A stretch of DNA of 64,000 bases from Symsagittifera roscoffensis (lineage: Eukaryota; Xenacoelomorpha; Acoela; Convolutidae). The translations under genes were made by a program, and so were the position numbers. The stretch covers positions 52,476,213 through 52,540,212 of the forward strand of contig NC_087068.1 in the NCBI RefSeq assembly GCF_963678635.1. The letters run 5' to 3'. This document shows, piece by piece, positions 45,998-56,639 of this stretch; position 1 is the first letter of the stretch; each line of letters begins with the position of its first letter. The notes beneath the pieces are model-generated. The model saw only the letters and a list, made by a program, of their open reading frames with translations, had not been told where the DNA came from and did no database searches.

Positions 45998-48900
45998 TCA
46001 GGCGATGCTCAAGTAGTACTTCTTATGAAGATACACCATTATCTCAGTTTCTGCAAAGACCACATGTAGGATAGCGTACAATTCCCTCGGGCTCAGTTTG
46101 CCCCTGTTTGGGTCATACACCGGCATTGAGACTTCTGTTATCCCTCTTTCAATCATGAAGTCTCGTAATCTTGTTAGTGCCAATATCACGTGTTCGGGAT
46201 CGATTGTGTTCCTGTCATTCACCCTCGTTACTAGGAAGCACAGATATTTGCCCGGGACTTGTGCCACTGACGGTGGAAGCGCTGCCATCCCTCCCAGTCC
46301 TGGTCTCTGTCTGAACAGAAACTCTACATTCTGGTACTCTCTTTTGAAGTCAGCTTCCAATCTTGATTTGAAACTCATGTCCGCCGTGATGCAGATCGCG
46401 CTGGTCCTGTTTGACAGGATGAAGTCGCTATCCGTTATCATGATGTTCTCCGAGTATTCGTTGGGTATTTCGAATTTCATTTTGAAATTCCGACCTATAG
46501 TAGGCTCTGGCTCTTCTTCCTCCAGTTCCAATTCGCTCGTTTCTCTCACTTCCTTGAGCTTCTTTATCATCAAATTTTCGGTGTGGGTAAGTCCTACCCC
46601 CACTCCCCGGACAAAAATATTTATCGACGTCCCCGTCGATGTTGTCGGGTCTGAATTGTCCTGAGGAATGTCCAGTGGCCTGTCTGTTGCCGTCCATCCG
46701 AAAAGAGGGTCCTCTGTCTTCATGTAATTCGCTGCTGATACATCGACTTGCTGAATGCTTTGTCCTTCGCGGCTCTCGTCTTTGACATCACGCATCCACT
46801 CTAGAATCCTCAAGTTCGTGTTCTCCCTCCTCTCTATCTCACTCTGTTCGAGATCCGTTTCTAATTCTGGCGTCGAGTAGTCATCCTGCGGATAATGACC
46901 ACCATCGTCAATGACCTGCCATTCCTCTCCTGCTTCCAGTTCGCCTGCCTTCAGTAATTCCTCGCCCAATTTGTCTGGCTGTATCTTATCGATCAAGAAG
47001 TCATCCCCGTACCTGTTGTACCTCATGCCTCTGCGTTTACGATTGCCAGTCCTGGTTTCCGGTGGTGTTGTTCGATCCGGTTCCATCCATTTCGGCACCT
47101 CGTCTTGCTCCGGGTCGTTCCAATCTTCTTCTACAAATGATCCTGCATCAGACTCCACTCCTATCTTTTCATTGTCGTCCAAACTCAAGTTCTCATTACC
47201 ATCATTTTTCTCTCTAGTGCCTTTCTCATTCACTTCACACGCTGGCTCTACCACCAGGTACTCAAGACCCTCCATGTCCTTCGGTATGCACCAATCCTCT
47301 GGGGATGGGACGTGAGGCTTCAGATTTTCATAATGTGCCGCTCGCCGAGTACTCAAGCGATAGAACCGTCCTTGTTGATGAACCTCCGTTATCATGAATG
47401 GTCCCCTCCACTTCTTGAGTAGTTTCTTTGTTCCCTTGGGCGGTATTACATTTTGGAAGACCCACACATATTGGCCCACTTCATATGGCTTTGCTCTTAA
47501 TATTTTTTTGTCATATTTCCTACGTTGCCTCATTTGCGCTTGCGCCGTGTTCCTCCTGCATAGCTCGTTCAACTCCTGTTGTCTTTTGATCGCTTCTTTC
47601 ACGTATGCCTGAGGCGACGTCCTTTTCCCCTCGTATTCTGGGTAAAAGAATGTCAGAGGCATTGCTCTCTCCCTGCCTGTCAACATCATGAAAGGACTGA
47701 TGCCCGTAGTTGAGTGCTGTGTACTGTTGTAGGCTCCTACTACCTGTGGCAGGTATTTGTCCCAGTCCGTCATGTATCTTGAGCAGTACACCCTTAACAT
47801 GTTGACCAGTGTCCTGTTTTGTCTCTCTACCAACCCATTGGTCTGCGGATGATAGGTCGTCGAGTGTGCTTGAGCAATGTGCGATCTCTTCATCAATTCT
47901 TTTGTCAAGTCCCCCACAAAAGCTTTGCCGTTGTCCGACTGGAAAGTCATTGGACAACCATACCGCGATATCCAATGCGTTATCAGATGATCACATGTCT
48001 CTTCGGCCGAGGCTGTCTGGCACGGAACCGCTTCCGCCAACTTTGTGAAGTGATCTATTATAACCAGTATCTGGTTGTATCCCGACTCTGTCATGCAGAT
48101 TTTTTGATGGTCTATCTGCACCACTTCATTGAACTCCGAGCTCTCAACGGACTTGAGGGGAAACTTCATCTTCCTTGGGTCTTTTACCTGGAGACATGCC
48201 AGGCAGGCATTCACCCATCTCTCGCAAGCTTTTCTCATTCCTGGCCAATCAAATCTGTGAAGTATCCTTTGTTGTACTTTGTCTATCCCCTGGTGACCCA
48301 TCTGGTCGTGTGATCTGAAAAGCACCTCTGTCTGGTACAATTGTGGTAGTATGATGAGGTTGTGTTTGTGTAATATCTTTTCCTCGTCTCTCCTCTTGCA
48401 CGCTACCACTCCATCAGCTGTGTGATAAAGTAAGTCTCTCTTTTCTTTGTAGAACTGGCTCAAGATCTTGTAGCTGTCTTCCTCAAGTTCCCCCTTCTCC
48501 TTGACCCCCGACTGGATCCATTTGGAGAGGTTACTTGTCATTTTGTCATTCTTCTGGGCTCTTATTAGGTCTGACAGCCTATATCTTGCCTTGACATGCT
48601 CCTTTAACGCCATGATCTGTCCATTCATCTCACCAGGGTTGTGGATGTCATCACTCAGTTTCACGCATATCATCCTTTTCACGATTTTCATATCATCTTC
48701 TGGCACCAGATTCGTTCTGATGTTTGAGTTGCATGATAGTTCCCTGAATGGTTTCCTTGCGACCGCAATTTTCTCAAGTTCCTCACCACCTCGCATCTCC
48801 TGTATGTCCATGTTGTATGTTCCTGAAGATGGAACCGTCTGTAACTCCCTGTCGTGGTGCCTTGTCTTCTCTTCCGCCAGTATCATGCACAGACTGTCCT

Positions 48901-50365
48901 GGTTTTCGCTGCTCTCATCCGAGTCTTCATCCCATCCTTCACGCTCCCCGGACAATTTTCCTTCCCCGGTTCCTTCTTCCGTGAACCTGGAACACTCCCC
49001 GGACTCTTGACCTAGTCCCAGGTGTTCAGTATCTTCCTTGAACGTCACTTTCTTTTTCCTAACCCTGGTCTGCTCCAGAATGTCTTCGGGGATTTTGTCA
49101 ACTAGTGACCGCACGACATCTTTGCTGTCAGTGACGCTTCCTCTTGATGAGTCAGTATCGTTCACTGTCTCTTTTCTCCGAAGTATAGTGAATTCCGGTT
49201 TCTCTGTACCCTTCTCCTGGATCACTGGCTTATCATCTGATAGTTTCTCGAGCAACCTCATCAAGTCATCATCTATCTGTGCAGTTCCTGCTTCCACCTG
49301 GTTAAGATCATAGCCTTTTGCCTTGAGCGTCTCCTTCACGATCTTCGACTTGAGTATAATCTCAATCGGAATCCTCTTGCTCTTCCTCAAGATGGTCTTC
49401 TCTGGAGGCTCTTTAGGCAATTCAGGATGATCTTCTATCGGTTTGCCTGACTTGTCCAGCCATCTCGTGAGTGGAAGACTGTCGTACGTTTCCTTGTCCA
49501 TGAATGAGAAGCCATCTTTGATTTCAGGTCTGTCTGCTTCTCTTTGCTCTTGTCTCTCATAGAACTCCGTCTTCTTACTCAAGTTGTCGGCATTCTGATG
49601 TTTATCTCGCGTTCTATGCTCAATTATCATGTTGTATCCGTCCAGGCGAACTATCCACCTCCCAATGTAACTTTGGTCCATTGAGTACGTTTTCAGCCAG
49701 CTCAGTGCTCTGTTGTCGACTCGCAACTTGAATGGCTCACTGCCCAGGTATGCCCTGTATTTCTCGACAAAGGTAACCACCGCGAACATCTCAGCTTTCG
49801 GTGCTCCGTACTTCATTTCCGTGTCACTCAGGACTTTGCTCCCGTACGCTATTGGTCTCAAGACTGTCCTCCCATTCCATTCTTGTTCTTGGTGGAGAAT
49901 CCCAGAAATCGCGACTACCGACGCATCCGTGTCCAGCACGTACATTCCTTTCTCCGTCGGCATACCCAGTACTGGTGCCTCACATAGCTCTTTCTTTATT
50001 CTCTGGAATGACTCTTCTGCTGCGTTGTTCCATGTGAACTTCTTGCCCTTGTGTCTCATTAATTGTTGCATCGGGTATACCTTGTCTGCATAGCCTTTGA
50101 TGAATTCTCTATAATAGTTAGCGAAACCCAGGAAGCTCATCAACTGGTGCTCTGTCTTCGGTGATTTCCAGGTCAGGACTGCTTCCACGGCGTCCGTATC
50201 AGGTCTGATGCCGTGCTTGTCTACCATCCTGCCCAAGTATTTAATTGAGTCCTTGAGTATCTCGCACTTTGATGGTTTACACTTTAGCCCCGACCTCTTC
50301 ATGCATGCAAACACTTCGTCTAGTCTCTCAATGTGGTCTTCCAGTGTTGGCGTTGCTATTACCAC
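45998..50365 (-). CDS. pol: Gypsy pol, 3' part: RT C-terminus, RNase H, integrase, macro-like domain
   Basis: This 1455-codon frame begins just after the broken RT catalytic box. It encodes the end of RT (LGRMVDKHGI), RNase H (D147, E192, D217), a ~420-residue unassigned insert, then integrase. The integrase has an HHCC finger (H686, H691, C721, C724), a DDE core (D752, D811, E847; spacing 35) and a GPY/F-like module near 986. After an acidic linker (1040-1300), residues 1308-1450 resemble a macro domain of the TARG1/OARD1 type: ICITADM, YLCFLVTR, LRDFMIERGITEVSMP. The loop after MP lacks the family's G-x-G-L-D, so catalysis is doubtful. It needs fusion to the upstream part to be made. Confidence 0.88.
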   Translation of the reverse strand: MVIATPTLEDHIERLDEVFACMKRSGLKCKPSKCEILKDSIKYLGRMVDKHGIRPDTDAVEAVLTWKSPKTEHQLMSFLGFANYYREFIKGYADKVYPMQQLMRHKGKKFTWNNAAEESFQRIKKELCEAPVLGMPTEKGMYVLDTDASVVAISGILHQEQEWNGRTVLRPIAYGSKVLSDTEMKYGAPKAEMFAVVTFVEKYRAYLGSEPFKLRVDNRALSWLKTYSMDQSYIGRWIVRLDGYNMIIEHRTRDKHQNADNLSKKTEFYERQEQREADRPEIKDGFSFMDKETYDSLPLTRWLDKSGKPIEDHPELPKEPPEKTILRKSKRIPIEIILKSKIVKETLKAKGYDLNQVEAGTAQIDDDLMRLLEKLSDDKPVIQEKGTEKPEFTILRRKETVNDTDSSRGSVTDSKDVVRSLVDKIPEDILEQTRVRKKKVTFKEDTEHLGLGQESGECSRFTEEGTGEGKLSGEREGWDEDSDESSENQDSLCMILAEEKTRHHDRELQTVPSSGTYNMDIQEMRGGEELEKIAVARKPFRELSCNSNIRTNLVPEDDMKIVKRMICVKLSDDIHNPGEMNGQIMALKEHVKARYRLSDLIRAQKNDKMTSNLSKWIQSGVKEKGELEEDSYKILSQFYKEKRDLLYHTADGVVACKRRDEEKILHKHNLIILPQLYQTEVLFRSHDQMGHQGIDKVQQRILHRFDWPGMRKACERWVNACLACLQVKDPRKMKFPLKSVESSEFNEVVQIDHQKICMTESGYNQILVIIDHFTKLAEAVPCQTASAEETCDHLITHWISRYGCPMTFQSDNGKAFVGDLTKELMKRSHIAQAHSTTYHPQTNGLVERQNRTLVNMLRVYCSRYMTDWDKYLPQVVGAYNSTQHSTTGISPFMMLTGRERAMPLTFFYPEYEGKRTSPQAYVKEAIKRQQELNELCRRNTAQAQMRQRRKYDKKILRAKPYEVGQYVWVFQNVIPPKGTKKLLKKWRGPFMITEVHQQGRFYRLSTRRAAHYENLKPHVPSPEDWCIPKDMEGLEYLVVEPACEVNEKGTREKNDGNENLSLDDNEKIGVESDAGSFVEEDWNDPEQDEVPKWMEPDRTTPPETRTGNRKRRGMRYNRYGDDFLIDKIQPDKLGEELLKAGELEAGEEWQVIDDGGHYPQDDYSTPELETDLEQSEIERRENTNLRILEWMRDVKDESREGQSIQQVDVSAANYMKTEDPLFGWTATDRPLDIPQDNSDPTTSTGTSINIFVRGVGVGLTHTENLMIKKLKEVRETSELELEEEEPEPTIGRNFKMKFEIPNEYSENIMITDSDFILSNRTSAICITADMSFKSRLEADFKREYQNVEFLFRQRPGLGGMAALPPSVAQVPGKYLCFLVTRVNDRNTIDPEHVILALTRLRDFMIERGITEVSMPVYDPNRGKLSPRELYAILHVVFAETEIMVYLHKKYYLSIA

Positions 50366-50370
50366 GTCAA

Positions 50371-50452
50371 CACATTACCAGGTTGCCATACTTCTTCGTT
50401 ACGCCTATCAGCACATTACCAGGTTGCCATACTTCTTCGTTACGCCTATCAG
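50371..50452. repeat. 41-bp tandem duplication inside pol
   Basis: CACATTACCAGGTTGCCATA plus 21 further bases is present twice without change (50371-50411 and 50412-50452). The length is not a multiple of three, so the frame is lost here. Confidence 0.95.
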
Positions 50453-51997
50453 CGCGTGTGCCATCAACCGCTGAAACGTGGCTGTGGCATTGCAAAGTCC
50501 AAACGGCATCCGTTTCCATTGAAACAGACCCAACTCGCAGGCAAACCCTGTCTTGTCCCTGTCCTGCTTCCTTAGTGGTACTTGCCAAAAGGCCGAGCCT
50601 AAATCAAGAGTCGTAAAAAATTTTGCATCACCTAACTTCGAGAGGCTCTCATCAATCCTAGGTATGGGATAGGCATCCTTCACCGTGACGGAGTTCAGGT
50701 ATCGAAAGTCACAACAAAACCTCAACTGGTCGCCTTTCTTTTTGGCCATCACTACTCCACACGCCCACGGTGACTTGGATGGTTCTATCATGTCATACTC
50801 TAGTAACGTCTCGATCTCTTTTCTACACGCGTCCGATTTGTGTGGGGTCATGCGCCTCGCCCCCTCCCTGTGTGGTACCGCGTTTTCCTCAAGTTCTATT
50901 TCATGCTCAACGAAATTGCAACACCCGATATCCGCCTTATGCCTCGAAAAAACTTCCTCGTTCCGCTCTAGTACGTCCTTGATGGCTTCGAGCTGTTCAT
51001 CTTTCAGTTTGCCCCTCAAATGTTCAATCTCCGGCAGAACCGGTTTTTCATTTTGCATTTCATCTAGTGTGGGTCGCTCTGGAAAGTTCGAACAGCTCGA
51101 AAGACCATCATCCGTTTCTGACTTAAGTGATTTAATAAGACCTGAAGAACCTTTTATTTTCTGCAATCGTCTCAAGATACAAATTTTGTCCCTGTGATTG
51201 GGACAATCAACAACTTCATTTTGTTTTGAGTTCTCAATTGTTTTATATCGAGTTTTAACCGGTAAAGCATATCCCAGTTTCCTCCCTCTCTGTATCGTGA
51301 TCGGTATATCAAGGGTATTCAACAAGACACTGACGCAGAGGCCGCTCTTCGTTATCGAAAATGATCTTCCTAAAACAGCAGCCCTTTGACTATTAGGATT
51401 CGGAACTATGCACACTTGCTTGTTGTCACTTAGTTCATTGTAATTTTTCATCCTCAAACTTACGATTGCCGCTTCATTAGCTTTTAGCCTCACCCTCCTA
51501 CTCAAGAATACCGGTGCTTTGTTTTCATTTGCCATTATTAAATTTACCGGTTTGACTGCGTACCTCCTATCCGGGTTCCGTATCCTGAACATTGCGTTAT
51601 TTAGATCAATCGTTACGTCGAAATTCCTGATGAAGTCTCTGCCCAAAATGAATTGGTCAGATTCATCTAGGTTTTCTACCACGATAAAGCTCATCCACAG
51701 GTTACGTTCCCCCAAATTGAGGGCTATTATCGGCGTCCTGCCCAGCACCCGTAGGGCCCCTTTGTTTGCAGCTGACAGCCGTATTATCGAGTCTATCAAG
51801 TCACCTTTGTCAAAGCCCATCTTCTCCCAAGTTTCGATTGGTATAACGCTCAAGACTGCTCCCGTGTCAAGCAACCCACGCAACTGAGTCTTTTTGCCAC
51901 TTATATCCAGCACGTGCCCTGTCACATCTGCCTCCGTCCCGATGTGCATTGCATCTTCCTCAAGCATGGCGCAGTGTCCAATCGATCTCACTTTCAA
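50408..51997 (-). CDS. pol: Gypsy pol, 5' part: protease and reverse transcriptase N-terminus (truncated)
   Basis: It encodes an aspartic protease with the DTGA active site near residue 44, then RT motifs through CCDFRYLNSVTVKDAYPIPR, TTLDLGSAFWQ and MPFGLCNATATFQRLM. It stops at LVMC, exactly where the catalytic YxDD box should follow. The cause appears to be local sequence loss plus the 41-bp duplication, so this copy should not make active RT. The frame lies at -1 relative to gag, overlapping it by about 43 nt (open from 52036). Expression by frameshifting or reinitiation is possible; the TTG at 51997 is not a demonstrated start. Confidence 0.85.
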   Translation of the reverse strand: MKVRSIGHCAMLEEDAMHIGTEADVTGHVLDISGKKTQLRGLLDTGAVLSVIPIETWEKMGFDKGDLIDSIIRLSAANKGALRVLGRTPIIALNLGERNLWMSFIVVENLDESDQFILGRDFIRNFDVTIDLNNAMFRIRNPDRRYAVKPVNLIMANENKAPVFLSRRVRLKANEAAIVSLRMKNYNELSDNKQVCIVPNPNSQRAAVLGRSFSITKSGLCVSVLLNTLDIPITIQRGRKLGYALPVKTRYKTIENSKQNEVVDCPNHRDKICILRRLQKIKGSSGLIKSLKSETDDGLSSCSNFPERPTLDEMQNEKPVLPEIEHLRGKLKDEQLEAIKDVLERNEEVFSRHKADIGCCNFVEHEIELEENAVPHREGARRMTPHKSDACRKEIETLLEYDMIEPSKSPWACGVVMAKKKGDQLRFCCDFRYLNSVTVKDAYPIPRIDESLSKLGDAKFFTTLDLGSAFWQVPLRKQDRDKTGFACELGLFQWKRMPFGLCNATATFQRLMAHALIGVTKKYGNLVMC

Positions 51998-54828
51998 TTC
52001 TTCTTCCCTACGTAGATTTGTCCAATCAGGTCTTCGTCACATGTTATCATCGTCTTGGTATAGATGTTAATCCCATCTATATTTAGCATCACCTCGTGTG
52101 GACCATAAGCTTCAGTATATCTGCTATCAACACGTACCGACTTGCTGCCCCCTCTCATGAGTAGTGCTCTCAGTGCTCTAGAAGTCGTTTGTGGGCTTAT
52201 ACCACTCAAATAGTCTGCATGCACGTCAATGTGCATTATTGTCTGGTCGCTCGGCTCGCTCAAGTTTCTGGTTACCTCGTGGCCGCCCACTGTGATTATC
52301 GACATTATCCTTGCCCCGATTTTCGATATGCCAAAAGGCTTACCTGTCACCATTTTCACAGTATTGCAATTCCCGGTCTTTGTTGAGCCCGGTACAGCCT
52401 CTGGTATTTGTTTCGTTCCGGTTAATGCTTCGTTAAAGTTCTGTCTTTCTATCTCCAGCTTTAGTCGTTGCTCTATTTCTTTCGCTGCCAGATCCTGTTT
52501 CACTTTGGCAATTGCTTCCGTCGCCGCTTTCTCATAATTTATCTCTAGAGATTTCCCGGACGCGGATTCTATCGCACCGTTAACATGTGTTACAGTTTTC
52601 ACTGTTTTCGTCGGCAATTCGGTGTTTGGTGCCCCTAAGTTCCTAGATTCAAACTCGTTTTGCCTATTCCGCTGATTCTGTACCGCCGCTAATGCCAACT
52701 TATGTTTGGGGTGATTCTGGTCCTTGACCGCTTCCCAGAACAAGGGACAATCCATTCTGAAGTGCCCCTCCTGGTTACAGAAGAAGCATCTGGCGCCTAT
52801 CTTGATGATTAAGCCATTATAGTACTCGTGTTCCTCCATCTGGCTCATGTCCTCCTCATCCGGTGCGTATCCTAGGCTCTTCATGCCTTGTTTGTATGTT
52901 GTGCAGTCAGCCACGTGGTGATCCGCCGACCCGCAGTTCGCGCATGATCTGCGCTTGTCCATGTCATCTCTAGGCTTGTACCATGACGACCTCTGGGGTT
53001 GACTTCCCCCCTGTGTGTTCCTGTTTTCTGTATATGAGTATTTCTTGGGTTTCATCAGCATGTATTCCCTTGATTTCTGTCTCATTTCTTCTGGGGTTGG
53101 TGCGCTGTCTTTCGACAATGTGTAGTATGTTGCTAACATTGTCCTTAAGTCGTCACTTTTTACCCCATCAATGAACTTCGAGGCAATGCTAAAGTTTCTT
53201 CTGTTTGTCGACTCCTCTGGGTCACTCCTTCTTCTCAAGCTCTCGAGATCATCTAGGAACCGATCTATTGACTCGTCGTCCCTCTGCCTTCTCTTTTCAA
53301 ATCGCATCATCGCTTGGTGACCCTTCATGCCTGACCCGAATCGATTCAGCAATATCTCGAAGATCTTGTCCGCGGTATCGCGTTCTTCTTCTTTCTTTGC
53401 AACCACGCATTTCAATGCCGTGCCTTCCAGGTTACTGAGTATGGCTGTGCATGCTTGCCTTTCATCATTTAAGTTATCTTGTTCTAGATGTAATCTCATC
53501 ACTTCCACCCACGTGTCAATGCATCCATCTGAGTCGTCTTTGAATTCTTTTGGCTTCTTGAAAGTTTTCCTTGATTTTCCGTCTCTCCTATCGCTCGAGT
53601 TAGTGTTCCTCGTGGCGAAGGCCTCTAGAGTCCTGTTCATCATCTCCCAAGTGCTTGCCCATGTCATGGCATCCGGACCTGCGTTGCTGCTAGCTGTTGA
53701 GTCCCCCGGACCACTCGTTGTGTTTGAATTCCCACTTTTCATGATTGTTTTATCAGCCGTTGGTGCTATGCTCACCGTATTCCGGGTTAAGGGCAACGGT
53801 GTCGATTGCCGTTTGCCCCTTTGTGGTTCCACAAAGTCAACTCTGGTGCCTTGCGTGCGATCCGCTGCCGGTCTTTCTTGTGAGGTAGAATTTCTCAAGA
53901 TTGCATCCAATTTCGTCTGTATTGCACCTGAACTTTCGGCCTGATTCTTGCTCATTGTGTCCAGCCTCTTTTCCAGGCTACCTATTTGGCTGTTGACATC
54001 ATCATATCGGTTTTTCAACTGTTGCAAATCTTTTTTGATGTTCCCTTCTCTTTCTTTATTGGTGGCTTCTACCTTATCTGTCATCTCCTTGAGTCTCTCG
54101 TCTGTTGCCTTAGCCAGGTTAAAATAACTATCCAGATACTCGTGTTTGTTGTATCTTAATTCTTTTCTTATCACTTCCCTGTCCTCTTCGCTGTGCTTCA
54201 GCTTTTTGTCGATCTGATTCAGTTTTGCCATCAAGTCACCTAGCTCAAGAGTAGCCTCTTCATGGTCAGCCGTTGATCTTTCTTCGGCCGTTGCTTCTGC
54301 TTTAGTTTGTTCCTCTCTCGGATCGGCTTCTGTCGTCTTCGTGCTCACTGTCCCAAATGTTCGTGCTCTTTCAGCTTTTGGTTCTTCAGTCACGTTCTCT
54401 TTCGTTTTTATTCCGACCATCATCGCCAACCTTTCTGTAAAAGATGTCTTTTTTACTTGAGAGTCTTCTTTCACCGTTTCTTCGGTGTTGCCTATTGCAT
54501 CTTCCACATCGTCTATTGGTGAGAACTCTATGGGTTTCTGGTTTGGTTCTTCTGCATTGGGCATTGGAGTTGACTCCGTCGTCTTCTTCTCCAGTTCATC
54601 TACGCTCTGGTCTGGTGTCTCTAGGTCGATTTCGATTGTAGGTTCTACTCGTTCTCCTTCCGTGCCCTCTCTTGCTCTGTTCTCCGCTGTACTCCTTGTG
54701 CTGACCATGTTAACTGAAAAGTTCTTCTTTGTTATCTTTGGGCCCATTGATGTTGTTTTGCGTAGCGACGAATTATACTTTGCTTCGGTAGGTCTCTTTT
54801 CAGCTACCGGTACCCTGCTCCGCCTCAT
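51994..54828 (-). CDS. gag: Gypsy gag polyprotein
   Basis: The 944-codon structural protein starts at ATG 54828. Residues 1-180 are low-complexity and acidic, 190-310 a predicted coiled coil. About 425-590 is a retrotransposon gag core (DTWVEVMRLHLEQ, ILLNRFGSG, IDRFLDDLESL). Two CX2CX4HX4C zinc knuckles follow, at 629-642 (CANCGSADHH) and 681-694 (CFFCNQEGHF). A further 250 residues after the knuckles are unrecognised, making it about twice the usual Gypsy gag length. The frame is intact. Confidence 0.9.
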   Translation of the reverse strand: MRRSRVPVAEKRPTEAKYNSSLRKTTSMGPKITKKNFSVNMVSTRSTAENRAREGTEGERVEPTIEIDLETPDQSVDELEKKTTESTPMPNAEEPNQKPIEFSPIDDVEDAIGNTEETVKEDSQVKKTSFTERLAMMVGIKTKENVTEEPKAERARTFGTVSTKTTEADPREEQTKAEATAEERSTADHEEATLELGDLMAKLNQIDKKLKHSEEDREVIRKELRYNKHEYLDSYFNLAKATDERLKEMTDKVEATNKEREGNIKKDLQQLKNRYDDVNSQIGSLEKRLDTMSKNQAESSGAIQTKLDAILRNSTSQERPAADRTQGTRVDFVEPQRGKRQSTPLPLTRNTVSIAPTADKTIMKSGNSNTTSGPGDSTASSNAGPDAMTWASTWEMMNRTLEAFATRNTNSSDRRDGKSRKTFKKPKEFKDDSDGCIDTWVEVMRLHLEQDNLNDERQACTAILSNLEGTALKCVVAKKEEERDTADKIFEILLNRFGSGMKGHQAMMRFEKRRQRDDESIDRFLDDLESLRRRSDPEESTNRRNFSIASKFIDGVKSDDLRTMLATYYTLSKDSAPTPEEMRQKSREYMLMKPKKYSYTENRNTQGGSQPQRSSWYKPRDDMDKRRSCANCGSADHHVADCTTYKQGMKSLGYAPDEEDMSQMEEHEYYNGLIIKIGARCFFCNQEGHFRMDCPLFWEAVKDQNHPKHKLALAAVQNQRNRQNEFESRNLGAPNTELPTKTVKTVTHVNGAIESASGKSLEINYEKAATEAIAKVKQDLAAKEIEQRLKLEIERQNFNEALTGTKQIPEAVPGSTKTGNCNTVKMVTGKPFGISKIGARIMSIITVGGHEVTRNLSEPSDQTIMHIDVHADYLSGISPQTTSRALRALLMRGGSKSVRVDSRYTEAYGPHEVMLNIDGINIYTKTMITCDEDLIGQIYVGKKN

Positions 54829-55089
54829 TATTTCTATTTACAATTGCTCTTATTTACAATTTTACTATATACACAATCCTATTCTAAGAATAAAATCTTT
54901 CGAGAGGAAAAAAAATATTTCTTAAAAAAAATATACAACGTGGTGAAAAACCTTGTTTCAGTTCTCTTTATTAACTTTTCGAGAAACTTTCCTTATTTGT
55001 GGTCTCAACCGTACCTGGTTCCAATTAGTCTTGTTCTATCTTAATTCTGTCTTAAAACACTTCCTGTAATTTTACTTCAATTTTTATAC

Positions 55090-55771
55090 TGTCCCAAGAC
55101 TTCCAATTGCCGTCCCTACTCTTCTTTGTACCTTCCCAGGCTCCTTTCTCCTGTCCCAAGACTGTTCGGTACCGTCCCAGTACTTTCCGGCCGTGTCCCA
55201 AGACTCTTGTCCAAGACTACTGTCCCAAGACTAGTGTCCCAAGACTAGTGTCCCAAGACTACTGTCCCAAGACTACTGTCCCAAGACTACTGTCCCAAGA
55301 CTACTGTCCCAAGACCAGTGTCCCAAGACTAGTGTCCCAAGACTAGTGTCCCAAGACTACTGTCCCAAGACCCCTGTCCCAAGACCCCTGTCCCAAGACC
55401 CTGTCCCAAGACCCTCGTCCCAAGACCCTGTCCCAAGACCCTGTCCCAAGACCCTGTCCCAAGACCCTGTCCCAAGACCCTTGTCCCAAGACCTTGTCCC
55501 AAGACCCTGTCCCAAGACCTTGTCCCAAGACCTTGTCCCAAGACTCTGTCCCAAGACCCTGTCCCAAGACCCTTGTCCCAAGACCTTGTCCCAAGACCTT
55601 GTCCCAAGACCCTGTCCCAAGACCCTTGTCCCAAGACCCTGTCCCAAGACCCTGTCCCAAGACCACTGTCCCAAGACTGTACTGTCCCAAGACTGTCCCC
55701 AGACTGCTCTGTCCTAAGACTGTCCCCAGACTGCTCTGTCCTAAGACTTCTTCGGCACTGTCCCAAGACTG
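55090..55771. repeat. Minisatellite of 13-15-bp units in the Gypsy leader
   Basis: About 45 copies of TGTCCCAAGAC plus 2-4 variable bases (CTTGGGACA in element sense), dense from about 55190. All long LGQG/SWD- or PKTLSQD-type reading frames over it are products of the repeat. Confidence 0.95.
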
Positions 55772-56639
55772 TTGACAAGTGTCTGGGTGGTGGGACTTCT
55801 TTCCTCTTCGTTATGGGGACTTCTTGATTCGCCGTACCTTGTACCACCACTCAAGCTCTAGTAAAATTTTCCCAAAATCCTCTCTTAAAAGCCAAATGCT
55901 GACCCCCCTTTTTCTTATTTCTCTTTTTGGCTACCTCTATTTCAATGTTCCAAGTAACTTGAGACCAAAACCTGTGCGCAGGTATCTTGTGATCACCTGT
56001 TCGTACAAAATTTTAACACAAATCCTCACCAAAATGCAACAAAAATCTAAGCAAGAAAAAGTAATAAAAACAGAAAGATGAGCCCACCTAAAATTCAAAG
56101 GTGACAAATGTCTACCTTCTATCGAAAAAAAAATGTCTGGTACCTAATTGCCACGCGTTTCCTTCCCCCCTGCTAGCGATCTTATGGGGTATCACAAAAA
56201 CTGTCTATGTCCGTTCCCCCCTACCGATCCGACCAGGGTACCTACCTTAACCTAATTCCAATTTTGGATATCCGCTTCCTATGACCAACGCGTGTAAATG
56301 ACTAATGTAACTAAATCAACGATGTCGACTAATTAGTTACTCTAATTTCTCCCCTTTTTACAATTTACAACCGCCAACCTCTAACTTAACCAGCCCCCCT
56401 TCTAACCTCCCCCCTTTTTAGCCCCCCTTCTTAAACCTAAAATTACCTTAAGCGCCGGGTGCTAAACCTCTCAAGAGAAAACCGTAGACCTGTCTCCAGG
56501 CCTGCTCAAGTAAAAACGTTTCTCAAAACCGGGGGATATCGCTTATCCAATTTTACACTTATTTCCTATAATGTAATGTGAATTGTAACGATACCCGTTC
56601 TGCCCAACTTGAGAACTCGAGAACTGTCAAATCCTTCTT

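Noticed and set aside
55107-55850. Long PKT/SQD and LGQG/SWD repeat proteins on both strands
   Set aside because: They come from a 13-15-bp minisatellite that is open in several frames; no start, domain or codon signal supports translation.
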